Source: Anaerolineae bacterium
GTDB lineage: Bacteria > Chloroflexota > Anaerolineae > Aggregatilineales > Phototrophicaceae
DNA length: 64,000 bases
Assembly: GCA_019912965.1 (NCBI GenBank)
Contig: JAIOHM010000236.1
Location: forward strand, 42,590-106,589
Direction: 5' to 3'
The notes under the pieces were generated by a model. It was not told the origin of the DNA, did no database searches, and was given only the letters and a program-made list of their open reading frames with translations. Both the position numbers and the translations under genes were made by a program. Numbering within the stretch: position 1 is the stretch's first letter; each line of letters starts with the position of its first letter. Shown piece by piece: positions 55,109-63,870 of the stretch.

Positions 55109-55973
55109 CGTCAAAATCTTCCATCTCTTTTTCGAGCACTACAATTCCGGTCGCATCTGGCCCGATCAAGGCTGCCAGCGATGGCCCATACAGGGCGTAA
55201 GGGAAATATTGACCGGGGAAATCCACCGCCAGCCGATCCTGTACCATCCGGGTTTGTTCGCTCATATAAGATTTGTGCTGAAGCAGAACCACATCTTCAA
55301 GATCAGCAAATTCCACCACGAATTCCACCAGACGGTCAATCGCTTGGGCGCGCGTGCGAACTTTCTCCATCAAAATCATCCGTCCATGCTCGATACCTAG
55401 AAAGGGTTTAATGCCCATCATCGCGCTCAGGATGGTGTGCGAAGGGGTCATGATTTTGTTCTGGAGCAAGTAGTTGACCGTCTCGACGTAGTAAATCGAA
55501 TAGATGCGCTCGATTGCCCCACGTACCACCCGCACCATATCATCCAGTGTAGCCTCTTGTTCAATGGCTTTTAGCGCCACCTTAACCAACATCCCCTGCC
55601 CTGCACACATGGTTTGCGAATCGATTACCGCAATTGGGCAGTGACTGCTGAACTGCCGTGCAGCTTCCAGAGCATGGTCATAGCTGGGGAACAATTCACG
55701 GGAGGTGTGAATAGAAATAATCGCATCGTAACTTCGGGAAAGACGATCATAAACCTCGGCATATTCTGACTCGCTGGGCGAAGTAATCAATGGTGCATAG
55801 GGCTGATATGCAATCAGGCGCAGTGCCTCATCGGGTGTCAGATCAATGCCTTCACGATAGGTCTTCCCGGCAATGCTGATTTTATTTGGCACAACCGTGA
55901 TCGGCTGCTGATGCAGAAAATGCGGCGTCGTAAAATGTGCGCCGCTGTCGGTGACGATGTGTACGTTCGGCAT
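55098..55973 (-). CDS. fakB: DegV-family fatty-acid-binding protein (FakB), copy 1
   Basis: 291 residues. IVTDSGAHFTTPHFLHQQ is the N-terminal motif and ITSPSESEYAEVYDRL, ISIHTSRELFPSYDHA and MCAGQGMLVKVALKA the family blocks. It begins directly at the fakA stop (TAA-ATG), so it is translationally coupled to it. Pairing of DegV proteins with FakA is established in Staphylococcus; here it is inferred from position. Confidence 0.88.
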   Translation of the reverse strand: MPNVHIVTDSGAHFTTPHFLHQQPITVVPNKISIAGKTYREGIDLTPDEALRLIAYQPYAPLITSPSESEYAEVYDRLSRSYDAIISIHTSRELFPSYDHALEAARQFSSHCPIAVIDSQTMCAGQGMLVKVALKAIEQEATLDDMVRVVRGAIERIYSIYYVETVNYLLQNKIMTPSHTILSAMMGIKPFLGIEHGRMILMEKVRTRAQAIDRLVEFVVEFADLEDVVLLQHKSYMSEQTRMVQDRLAVDFPGQYFPYALYGPSLAALIGPDATGIVVLEKEMEDFDDEF

Positions 55974-57635
55974 TTATTCCACGCTGATAATATACGGGTA
56001 CAAAGGCTGACCGCCGTGAACGATCTGAAATTCCTGGTCGCCATAATCGGCGTTGAGCGAATCGACCAATTCATTGGCTTCCTGCTCACCCACTCGATCA
56101 CCATAGTATACCGTAATCAGTTCCCGTTTGTCCGCCCCGGCTTTTGCCAGCAGATTTTTAACGACACCGCGCAGCGATTCTCCTGCCGTAACCAGTTGAT
56201 CATCCACCAAGCCAATGAACTGCCCTTTTTGCACTTTAACCCCATCCAGTGAAACGCTGCGAGTCGCTTTGGTCACTTCGAGGGTGACAATGTTGCCCAA
56301 AGCATCTTTCATCGCCTCAGTAAGCGCCTCTAAACCCAGATTATCACGCTCATTAGTATATTCTAACAGCGCAGATACCCCCTGTGGAATCGAACGACTG
56401 GGAACAACGGTCACCTTTTTTTCCTTCGCTAACGAAGCTGCCTGCTGCGCTGCCATAATGATATTGGGGTTGTTGGGCAGCAGAATAATTTCGTCATTCG
56501 GCAGCGATTGAATCGCAGCGATGAAATCTTCTGTACTGGGGTTCATGGTCTGCCCGCCAGAAATGACCGATGCTGCCCCCAGATCATGAGTAAATAAATG
56601 GCGGAAGCCTTCGCCCGCAGCCACCGTCACTACGGCAATACCTTCCACAGGCACAGGGGTAGTTTGCGTCTCGCGGGCGGAACGATTGACTACATAATCC
56701 TCATATTGGAGTTGCATATTCTCCACCACAATGTCATCCAGCACCGCACCATGCCCAATTGCATAACTGATCGGCACACCGGGATCATGGACGTGAACGT
56801 GGACTTTAATCAGCCGTTCGTCACCCACCACAAGTGTTGACCAGCCAATATTGGAAATCGCTTTCCGCACCGTCTCAACATCCAAATTCTGCCCGCGCAT
56901 GAGGAATTGCACATCATAACCATAGCCTTCAATATCTTCAGGTACTAATGCCTCCTGCCAACCCGGACGCTGCACCGCGACTGCCTGAGCTGAACGAATC
57001 TGAATATCTTCACCGCGCAGCAAGCGCAGCATCCCCTCCATAATAAATGTCCAGCCCTGCCCACCTGAATCCACCACCCCGGCATCTTTGAGCACAGGCA
57101 ACAAATCCGGCGTGTGTTTCAGGGATTCATAAGCCGCCTGCACTTTAGTTTCAAAAATAGCTTGCAGGTCATTTTCACTGCGGGCACGTTCGACCACTGC
57201 TTCCATCGACTGCCGGGTTACGGTCAGAATTGTACCTTCCACGGGCTTGACCACACCCTTATACGCGCGTTCAACCGCATTTTTGCAGGCCTGCGCGAAA
57301 ATTTTGGAGTCAAAAACAGGCTGGTTTTCCAGTGCTTCGGCAAAACCCCGCCACCACTGAGACAGAATCACGCCGGAATTCCCCCGCGCTCCCATAAGCG
57401 CCCCATCAGCAATCGCCCGGCTGACCTTGCCGACATGGGCATCATTCATCTCGTGAATCTGATCATACGCTTTACGCATGGTCAGATACATATTTGTGCC
57501 TGTATCGCCATCCGGCACAGGGAATACATTCAACTGATTAACTTTTTCCTGGTTGCTCTCCAGCCATGCCAGCCCTGCTTCCGCCAGCCGCTTCATCAAA
57601 TGCCCATCACATGCCAGAACCACACTGACAGCCAT
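55974..57635 (-). CDS. fakA: Fatty acid kinase catalytic subunit FakA (DAK2-domain)
   Basis: 553 residues. It phosphorylates the fatty acid held by FakB, giving acyl-phosphate for PlsX/PlsY and regulation. The dihydroxyacetone-kinase-like L domain (about 10-205) has NVFPVPDGDTGTNMYLTM with the Mg-binding Asp pair, and ARGNSGVILSQWWRGFAEAL. The rest is the FakA middle and C-terminal region (ILLPNNPNIIMAAQQAA, TVYYGDRVGEQEAN). GGGA lies 9 bases before the ATG. First gene of a seven-gene minus-strand cluster. Confidence 0.92.
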   Translation of the reverse strand: MAVSVVLACDGHLMKRLAEAGLAWLESNQEKVNQLNVFPVPDGDTGTNMYLTMRKAYDQIHEMNDAHVGKVSRAIADGALMGARGNSGVILSQWWRGFAEALENQPVFDSKIFAQACKNAVERAYKGVVKPVEGTILTVTRQSMEAVVERARSENDLQAIFETKVQAAYESLKHTPDLLPVLKDAGVVDSGGQGWTFIMEGMLRLLRGEDIQIRSAQAVAVQRPGWQEALVPEDIEGYGYDVQFLMRGQNLDVETVRKAISNIGWSTLVVGDERLIKVHVHVHDPGVPISYAIGHGAVLDDIVVENMQLQYEDYVVNRSARETQTTPVPVEGIAVVTVAAGEGFRHLFTHDLGAASVISGGQTMNPSTEDFIAAIQSLPNDEIILLPNNPNIIMAAQQAASLAKEKKVTVVPSRSIPQGVSALLEYTNERDNLGLEALTEAMKDALGNIVTLEVTKATRSVSLDGVKVQKGQFIGLVDDQLVTAGESLRGVVKNLLAKAGADKRELITVYYGDRVGEQEANELVDSLNADYGDQEFQIVHGGQPLYPYIISVE

Positions 57636-57696
57636 AATAGAAAATCCCTTCGTCGAGATCGTAACAAATTTAACTTTGCCCGGCTTATACTGTATC

Positions 57697-57725
57697 TTGC
57701 GCCTGCCGGGGGGTTATGGTAGCAT
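57697..57725 (+). promoter_or_regulatory. Promoter candidate for rpmB
   Basis: TTGCGC (57697-57702) and TAGCAT (57720-57725) with a 17-base spacer, 47 bp before rpmB, in the divergent gap with fakA. Confidence 0.35.
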
Positions 57726-57772
57726 CACATTTCTATTCTTTCGTTGAATTATAGCAATAGTCGAGGCGAGTC

Positions 57773-57952
57773 ATGGCGAAGTGTGAAAAATGCGGTAAGG
57801 GGCCGATGTTTGGCAACCGCCGTAGCCACTCATTGCGTGCAACCCGGCACAAATTCAAGCCCAACCTGCAAACAGTGCGGGTGTTTGACAAGGGTGTCTT
57901 CACCCGTAAAACCCTCTGCACCAAATGCATCAAGGCGCTCTCGAAGGTCTAA
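57773..57952 (+). CDS. rpmB: 50S ribosomal protein L28
   Basis: 59 residues: MAKCEKCGKGPMFGNRRSHS at the start, then a basic middle and TLCTKCIKALSKV at the end. The two CxxC pairs make the zinc-ribbon form of L28. The Gly/Asn/Arg-rich opening and KPNLQTVRVF are family features. GAGGCGAG just upstream of the ATG is the ribosome site. It is divergent from fakA, the same neighbourhood as in many Firmicutes. A terminator follows 21 bp later. Confidence 0.95.
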   Translation: MAKCEKCGKGPMFGNRRSHSLRATRHKFKPNLQTVRVFDKGVFTRKTLCTKCIKALSKV

Positions 57953-57973
57953 CCGCCCAAATGTGCCCAAAAG

Positions 57974-57996
57974 AAAGCCGGTCATCCCGGCTTTTT
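57974..57996. terminator. Terminator of rpmB overlapping the rpe stop codon
   Basis: 8-bp perfect stem AAAGCCGG (57974-57981) / CCGGCTTT (57987-57994), 5-base loop, T-run on the plus strand and A-run giving U's on the minus side. The rpe stop codon (57982-57984) lies in its loop, so it can serve both genes. Confidence 0.85.
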
Positions 57997-58650
57997 GCTT
58001 TCTAGTGCGCCGCGTAATGCATCAATCCCCTGCGCCACGCTGAACGTACCGTTGAAAACCGATGTACCCGCGATCAACACATTCGCACCCGCTTCGACAC
58101 AGGCCAACGCGTTTTCAGTATTCACCCCGCCATCAACCTCAACATCAATTGCCCGCCCCTGCGCCATCTCCCGGATTTGCCGCACTTTCGGCAGCATTTC
58201 CGGCAAAAAGGACTGCCCGCCAAATCCCGGATTCACCGTCATAACGATCACGGTATCCACCAAATGCATAATCTCCTGAAGCAGCAGCGCGGGGGTATGC
58301 GGATTGACCGCCACACCCGCCTTACACCCCAACGCCTTAATGGCCTGAAGCGTTCGGTGCAAATGCGGACAGGTTTCCCAATGGATGCTAATCGTAGTTG
58401 CACCCGCCTCCGCGAATGCCTCCAGCAGATGATCCGGCTCAACGATCATCAAATGAACATCCAGCGGCAGAGTCGTCGAACGCCGCGCGGCAGCCACCAC
58501 TAACGAACCCATGGTGATATTCGGGACGAAGCGCCCATCCATCACATCAATATGAATTAAGCCCGCACCAGCCGTCTCAGCTTCACGAATTTGATCGCCT
58601 AACCGCGTAAAATCCGCTGCCAAGATTGAGGGCGCTATCTGAATTGCCAA
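57982..58650 (-). CDS. rpe: Ribulose-phosphate 3-epimerase
   Basis: 222 residues. It interconverts ribulose-5-P and xylulose-5-P in the pentose phosphate pathway. TIM-barrel motifs: IAPSILAADFTRLGDQI, HIDVMDGRFVPNITMG (metal His/Asp), VHLMIVEPD, MTVNPGFGGQSFLPEM and VDGGVNTENA. The start is TTG 58650: a stop lies four codons upstream and MAIQIAPS fits the family start. It sits convergent to rpmB. Confidence 0.95.
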   Translation of the reverse strand: MAIQIAPSILAADFTRLGDQIREAETAGAGLIHIDVMDGRFVPNITMGSLVVAAARRSTTLPLDVHLMIVEPDHLLEAFAEAGATTISIHWETCPHLHRTLQAIKALGCKAGVAVNPHTPALLLQEIMHLVDTVIVMTVNPGFGGQSFLPEMLPKVRQIREMAQGRAIDVEVDGGVNTENALACVEAGANVLIAGTSVFNGTFSVAQGIDALRGALESKKPG

Positions 58651-58697
58651 AGTATTCTCGCTTTCTCAAGGGTTACAACGATTTTGAGGATAGAAAG

Positions 58698-59381
58698 TTA
58701 CGACCGAACCAGTGCCGCCATTTCCTGAATCAAAGGGTTTCCAGCATAAACACCGTGATATTCCTCTGGCAGCAGTGCCGCAATCGCACACATAATCCGT
58801 TCCGTATATTCCGTTAACTGATTCCCTTTCGCCCGACCTTCCGGCAGACGATACGGTTTGCCAAAAACCACGCGCACCTGTGGACGCAGCGTTTTGAACA
58901 TCCGGTTCGTCCCCCACAATGCACCGGGAAGAATCGGCACATTCGCGCGGGTGGCAAGAAAGGCTACGCCTTCAAGCCCCTGCATCAGATTGCCCGTTTT
59001 GCTGCGTGTTCCCTCTGGCGCAATGGCGAACAAATTCCCTTGTTCCAGAATTTTGAGCGCGGTTGCCAATGCTTTACGATCGGGTGATTCCTGCTCAATC
59101 CAAACAGGCGACCCCACATAAAATAGCAGACTGACCGGTTTGCCTTTATACTTCCGCGCCGCAAACGCTGGAGTTGGATAGTTCAGGACTGCCCCAATTG
59201 CTGGCGCATCCCAGAATGCTAAGTGGTTAAACGTAAGCAAGAAAGGCGGCTTCGGAATATTTTCCAGCCCGGAAGCCCGATAATTGCTGAAGAGATGCAT
59301 AAAAATCCGCGACCCGGTATGCAAACCCCAAATCGGGGGTTTAAACAACTTGTCCGGTTCGGACTCCAACGTTGTCACCAT
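58698..59381 (-). CDS. plsC: 1-acyl-sn-glycerol-3-phosphate acyltransferase
   Basis: 227 residues from ATG 59381, 8 bases after AGGA; a longer frame to 59453 adds an unsupported extension. Motif I is LLTFNHLAFWDAPAIG (HxxxxD form: NHLAFWD), motif III is FAIAPEGTRSKTGNL, and VPILPGALWG motif IV. It adds the second acyl chain to make phosphatidic acid. Position near the fatty-acid kinase genes suits membrane-lipid synthesis, but it is not in their transcript. Confidence 0.88.
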   Translation of the reverse strand: MVTTLESEPDKLFKPPIWGLHTGSRIFMHLFSNYRASGLENIPKPPFLLTFNHLAFWDAPAIGAVLNYPTPAFAARKYKGKPVSLLFYVGSPVWIEQESPDRKALATALKILEQGNLFAIAPEGTRSKTGNLMQGLEGVAFLATRANVPILPGALWGTNRMFKTLRPQVRVVFGKPYRLPEGRAKGNQLTEYTERIMCAIAALLPEEYHGVYAGNPLIQEMAALVRS

Positions 59382-59476
59382 AGATATTTTCCTGATGATT
59401 CTGCGGACTTCGATAGTCTCTTGCAGACCCGATATACTTAAACCAATCATCACCCGCTATGAAAGGATTATAACGC

Positions 59477-60442
59477 ATGGAATATCGTCGCGTCGGGAAA
59501 TCCGGCCTGAAGGTCAGTGCCATCTCGCTGGGCGCATGGCTAACCTATGGCAGCAACAGTGTAGAACAGGAAACCGCCGGGGCTTGCCTCCGTAAAGCCA
59601 TCGAAAGCGGCATCAACTTTATTGATGTGGCCGATATATACGCGCGGGGCGAGGCCGAAAAAGTGGTCGGTCAGGTCATCAAAGATTTTAAACGCAGCGA
59701 TCTGGTCATCAGCACCAAAGCCTACTGGTCAATGAGCGATAATGTCAATGATCGCGGCCTCTCCCGCAAACACCTCGTCGAATCGGTGAACAAATCCCTG
59801 CAACGTTTTGGCACGGACTATGTGGATATCTTTTTCTGCCATCGTTTTGATGATGAAGTACCGCTGGAAGAAACCGTTCGCGCCATCGAAGACCTTATCC
59901 GGCAGGGCAAAATCCTGTATTGGGGAACGAGCATGTGGAACGCTGCCAATATCAACGATGGCATAGCCGCAGCAAAACTCCTCAATGCCAATCGTCCAAT
60001 CGTCGAGCAGCCCGAATACAACATGATTGATCGTGCTTTTGTGGAATCCGGTTTGGATAACGCCCTTGCCAATCATGGCATGGGATTGGTCGTTTGGAGT
60101 CCGCTGGCGCAGGGCATCCTGACGGGCAAGTACAACAGCGGCATCCCGGCGGACAGCCGTTATAACACCGTCGAATGGTTCAAAAACCACATCACCGATG
60201 AAAAACTGCGGATTGCCCGTGAGATTACCAAACTGGCGGAGGAAATGGGTACAACCGCCGCCGCCCTATCGCTGGCGTGGGTGCTGAAAAATCCGCTGGT
60301 TGCCAGCGCCATCACAGGCGCGACCAAAACCACACAGGTTGAAGAAAACCTGAAGGCACTCAACGTCAAATTCACGCCGGAAATTGACGAAAAGATCGAA
60401 ACCATTTTGCAGAACAAACCGGTTGTCGAAAAGCACAACTAA
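59477..60442 (+). CDS. Aldo/keto reductase (K+-channel beta-subunit-like)
   Basis: 321 residues. TIM-barrel NADPH reductase with the tetrad Asp and Tyr in FIDVADIYARGEAEKVVG, Lys in VISTKAYWS, and His in IFFCHRFDDEVP. Opening MEYRRVGKSGLKVSAISLG and VWSPLAQGILTGKYNSGIP place it near the YghZ/Kv-beta group, which reduce aldehydes. The C-terminal TTAAALSLAWVLKNPLVASA is the cofactor-binding end. An MFS gene follows 18 bp later. Confidence 0.92.
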   Translation: MEYRRVGKSGLKVSAISLGAWLTYGSNSVEQETAGACLRKAIESGINFIDVADIYARGEAEKVVGQVIKDFKRSDLVISTKAYWSMSDNVNDRGLSRKHLVESVNKSLQRFGTDYVDIFFCHRFDDEVPLEETVRAIEDLIRQGKILYWGTSMWNAANINDGIAAAKLLNANRPIVEQPEYNMIDRAFVESGLDNALANHGMGLVVWSPLAQGILTGKYNSGIPADSRYNTVEWFKNHITDEKLRIAREITKLAEEMGTTAAALSLAWVLKNPLVASAITGATKTTQVEENLKALNVKFTPEIDEKIETILQNKPVVEKHN

Positions 60443-60460
60443 CACACGAGAAAATAGGCT

Positions 60461-61714
60461 TTGACTTCATTTCTGCAACTGCCAGAAGTTCGCGTATTAC
60501 AGTCACTATCACCCGATGGGCGACTGCTGTTCAGTACGCGCATCATCCGGCTGTTTGCCTATGGGCTGGTATCCGTCATTTTGGCCTTTTATCTGGTCAC
60601 TGTTGGCCTAACGGAACAGGAAATCGGCCTACTACTGTCGCTGACTCTGGCGGGCGATGCGGTAATCTCGTTGTGGATTACCACCCGCGCCGACCGTCTA
60701 GGCCGCAGGCGAATGCTGATGCTCGGCGGCGGATTGATGATTTTGGCTGGGGTGGTGTTTGCCTTTAGCAGCAGTTTTATCCTGCTGATACTCGCCGCCA
60801 TCATCGGCACACTCAGCCCCAGCGGAAATGAAGTCGGCCCATTTTTATCCATTGAACAAGCGGGCTTATCACATGTCAGCCCCGACCAGCAGCGCACCCG
60901 GCTTTTTGCGTGGTACAACTTGGCAGGTTCGCTTTCCACAGCTTGTGGTGCGCTGGTCGGTGGATTTTTGGCTCAGTTCCTTCAAACCGTTGGCGCTACA
61001 CCGAGCATCAGCTACCGCATCATCATGCTCATCTATGCAGGCTTAGGCTTAACCCTCATACTGCTGTTCCGTCGGGTATCTGAAGCCATTGAAATCCCCC
61101 AACCAGATGCACCAATCGCAGTAGGTCGATTAGGGCTGAACCGTTCCCGAAATATCATCTTGCGGCTTTCCGCCCTATTTATGCTGGATGCTTTCGGCGG
61201 CGGGCTGATCGTCCAAAGCCTGATCGCCTACTGGTTTTACGTACGTTTTGGGGTCGATACAGGCACATTGGGCGCAATTTTCTTCGGCGCGAATATCTTT
61301 GCCGGACTATCGGCCTTAGCTGCTGCCCGTATTGCCGCCCGCTTTGGCCTCATCAACACGATGGTTTTCACCCACATTCCGTCCAATATTCTGCTGATGC
61401 TCGTCCCGCTAATGCCAACCTTGCCGCTGGCGATCATCGTTCTGCTGATCCGCTTCAGCATTTCGCAGATGGATGTTCCGACGCGGCAGTCTTATGTGAT
61501 GGCTGTTGTAACGCCGGACGAACGTTCAGCGGCAGCCGGCGTCACCAGCATCGCCCGCAGTATTGGTGCGATGTTTTCGCCGCTGGTTACAGGTGCATTG
61601 CTCAACGCGGCACTGTTCAATTGGCCGTTCTTCCTCGCGGGCAGCTTAAAAATTGTCTACGATCTGGCGCTCTATCGCAGTTTCCGCGCCCTCAAACCGC
61701 CAGAAGAATCATGA
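60461..61714 (+). CDS. Major facilitator superfamily transporter
   Basis: 417 residues from a TTG start at 60461 (no ATG lies before the first helix). Twelve hydrophobic segments are expected. TRADRLGRRRMLMLGGGLMI is the MFS loop 2-3 signature and VVTPDERSAAAGVTSIARSI a second conserved region. The substrate is unknown; sugar or drug export are both possible. It ends by overlapping the next, opposite-strand gene by 6 bp. Probably co-transcribed with the upstream aldo/keto reductase. Confidence 0.88.
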   Translation: MTSFLQLPEVRVLQSLSPDGRLLFSTRIIRLFAYGLVSVILAFYLVTVGLTEQEIGLLLSLTLAGDAVISLWITTRADRLGRRRMLMLGGGLMILAGVVFAFSSSFILLILAAIIGTLSPSGNEVGPFLSIEQAGLSHVSPDQQRTRLFAWYNLAGSLSTACGALVGGFLAQFLQTVGATPSISYRIIMLIYAGLGLTLILLFRRVSEAIEIPQPDAPIAVGRLGLNRSRNIILRLSALFMLDAFGGGLIVQSLIAYWFYVRFGVDTGTLGAIFFGANIFAGLSALAAARIAARFGLINTMVFTHIPSNILLMLVPLMPTLPLAIIVLLIRFSISQMDVPTRQSYVMAVVTPDERSAAAGVTSIARSIGAMFSPLVTGALLNAALFNWPFFLAGSLKIVYDLALYRSFRALKPPEES

Positions 61715-62689
61715 ATGCCCCAATACCGGATGTGGTTTGTACGGTGCTTCCAAATATTCAATGGTCTCCGCCGATAGCTTGATGTTCAAAGCTGACGCCG
61801 CTTCCTCAAGCTGGTACATCTTACTCGCGCCGATAATCGGGCTGGTGATTCCCGGCTTATGCAGCATCCACGCCAGCGCCAATTGTGCCGGTTTGACATC
61901 CAACTGCCCTGCCACTTCCAACACCCGGTCAAGCGTATCGAAATCATTGTCTTGATAGTAGAGATAATGGGCGAATCCGTCGATCTTCGCGCGCACCGTC
62001 TCACCGCCTTTATCGCGCGTCCGGTTGCCCGCGAGGAAACCCCGTGCCAACGGACTCCAAGGAATAATGCCCACACCCTCCACTCGACACAGCGGATTCA
62101 TTTCGCGGTCTTCTTCCCGGTAAACCAGATTGTAGTGATTCTGCATCGAAACAAATCGCGTCCAGCCGTGCAAATCGGCGGTGTACAGCGCCTTTGCTAA
62201 CTGCCATGCGAACATGCTGGAAGCACCAATGTAAAGCGCCTTGCCAGCTTTGACCACATCATGCAGTGCCTCTAATGTTTCCTCAATCGGCGTCTCATGA
62301 TCCCATCGGTGAATCTGATACAGATCAACATGATCGGTTTGCAACCGCCGCAGCGAAGCATCAATCGAGTCCATAATGTGCTTCCGGGAATTGCCGCGCT
62401 GGTTCGGCTTATCGCCCATCGGGTTAAACACCTTCGTGGCGATCACTACTTCATCCCGCTTGGCGAAATCCTTGAGCGCCTGCCCGGTCACTTCCTCACT
62501 GACCCCCAGCGAATACATATCCGCCGTATCGAAGAAGTTAATCCCCAACTCCAACGCCCGCTGGAAGAACGGACGGCTTGCTTCTTCATCCAGCACCCAT
62601 TCGCGCCATTGCGAACTGCCGTAAGTCATACAGCCCAAACAAATCCGCGATACCTTTAAGCCCGTTTTCCCCAGATTGACATATTCCAT
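61709..62689 (-). CDS. Aldo/keto reductase
   Basis: 326 residues. MEYVNLGKTGLKVSRICLG opens the barrel; the tetrad is Asp/Tyr in FFDTADMYSLGVSEEVTG, Lys in VIATKVFNP and His in YQIHRWDHETP. IIPWSPLARGFLAGNRTRD and TSPIIGASKMYQLEEAA are cofactor-binding parts. It is a different subgroup from the enzyme at 59477. Divergent from the dehydrogenase at 62787. Confidence 0.92.
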   Translation of the reverse strand: MEYVNLGKTGLKVSRICLGCMTYGSSQWREWVLDEEASRPFFQRALELGINFFDTADMYSLGVSEEVTGQALKDFAKRDEVVIATKVFNPMGDKPNQRGNSRKHIMDSIDASLRRLQTDHVDLYQIHRWDHETPIEETLEALHDVVKAGKALYIGASSMFAWQLAKALYTADLHGWTRFVSMQNHYNLVYREEDREMNPLCRVEGVGIIPWSPLARGFLAGNRTRDKGGETVRAKIDGFAHYLYYQDNDFDTLDRVLEVAGQLDVKPAQLALAWMLHKPGITSPIIGASKMYQLEEAASALNIKLSAETIEYLEAPYKPHPVLGHS

Positions 62690-62786
62690 AATGCTGCATC
62701 CTTTCGCCTGAATGGCCTCAATAGGGTGTGGAATACCGAGTTACAATTATGCTGCGCAGGGTTAATTAAGCAAGGAAATTGGATAC

Positions 62787-63719
62787 ATGCGGATTGTTAT
62801 ACCCGATGATTATCAAGATGCCGTGCGCAAACTCGACTGTTTCGCCAAACTCGCCGAACACGACGTAACCATTTACAACGATACCGTCAAAGATATTGAG
62901 ACGCTTGCTGCCCGCTTTCAAAATGCCGAAGCGCTGGTACTCATCCGTGAACGCACCGCCATCACCGACGGCCTTCTTGCCCGCCTGCCCAATTTAAAAT
63001 TCATCAGCCAGACCGGGAAAGGCGTAGCCCATATCGACCTTGACGCCTGTAAACGACACGGTGTAGCGGTCGCTGTCGGAACGGGTTCACCTTATGCACC
63101 CGCTGAACTGACATGGGCGCTGGTTTTAGCCGCCATGCGCCGCATTCCCCAAGAAGTGATGGGCATGGAAAATGGCCGCTGGCAAACTACTTTGGGCGTT
63201 GGTTTGCGGGGTCGCACGTTAGGTGTGTATGGCTATGGGAAAATTGGCAGTTTGGTCGCGGGTTACGGACGCGCTTTCGAGATGAAAGTGCTGGTTTGGG
63301 GGCGCGAAGGCTCATTGGAACGCGCGCAGGTCGATGGCTTTGAAATCACCGCCAGCAAGGATGATCTCTTTGCCCAAAGCGATGTCCTCAGTTTACATCT
63401 CCGTTTGGTGAAGGAAACACGCGGAATCGTCACTGCCGCCGATCTAGCCTTAATGAAAAACTCAGCACTTCTCGTCAACACCAGCCGCGCCGAATTGATC
63501 GAAAGCAGCGCATTAGAAAACGCCTTAAAAGCAGGCCGTCCCGGTTACGCCGCCGTTGATGTTTACGAGTCCGAACCCGTGACCGACCATCCGCTGCTGC
63601 ATATGGAGAACGTGATCTGCACACCCCATCTCGGCTATGTGGAAAAAGACAGCTATGAACTCTACTTCGGTACGGCCTTCGATAATGTGTTAGCGTTTGC
63701 CGCCGAAACCAATCTGTAA
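62787..63719 (+). CDS. D-isomer 2-hydroxyacid dehydrogenase, PGDH-like
   Basis: 310 residues. NAD-dependent. The Rossmann loop GVYGYGKIGSLVAGYG is near residue 150; catalytic residues are Arg in LLVNTSRAELIE, Glu in DVYESEPVTDH, and His in ICTPHLGYVE. ISQTGKGVAHIDLDAC is the substrate-domain motif. No ACT domain is present, unlike serine-pathway PGDH, so a general 2-hydroxyacid dehydrogenase is most likely. Confidence 0.9.
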   Translation: MRIVIPDDYQDAVRKLDCFAKLAEHDVTIYNDTVKDIETLAARFQNAEALVLIRERTAITDGLLARLPNLKFISQTGKGVAHIDLDACKRHGVAVAVGTGSPYAPAELTWALVLAAMRRIPQEVMGMENGRWQTTLGVGLRGRTLGVYGYGKIGSLVAGYGRAFEMKVLVWGREGSLERAQVDGFEITASKDDLFAQSDVLSLHLRLVKETRGIVTAADLALMKNSALLVNTSRAELIESSALENALKAGRPGYAAVDVYESEPVTDHPLLHMENVICTPHLGYVEKDSYELYFGTAFDNVLAFAAETNL

Positions 63720-63762
63720 AGCCTCAACAAAACACCTAAATGAATGATCCCGGTTTTGCACC

Positions 63763-63789
63763 CTTCCCCTGCGCGCGGCTGAGGGGAGG
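63763..63789. repeat. GC-rich hairpin CTTCCCCT...AGGGGAGG
   Basis: 8-bp arms (63763-63770, 63782-63789; one G-T pair) around an 11-base loop, downstream of the dehydrogenase. It could be a terminator or an intergenic repeat. Confidence 0.4.
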
Positions 63790-63870
63790 ACATGTTTAAG
63801 GAAAAGGGTTGCGGAAAGGGAGTTCATCGTCAAGACTGGTTTATCACCACAACAAACCGGGGTCAAAACG

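Noticed and set aside
57744..58043. 99-residue frame overlapping rpmB in another frame
   Set aside because: The L28 frame (57773-57952) has the conserved zinc-ribbon protein and a ribosome site; this one has neither.
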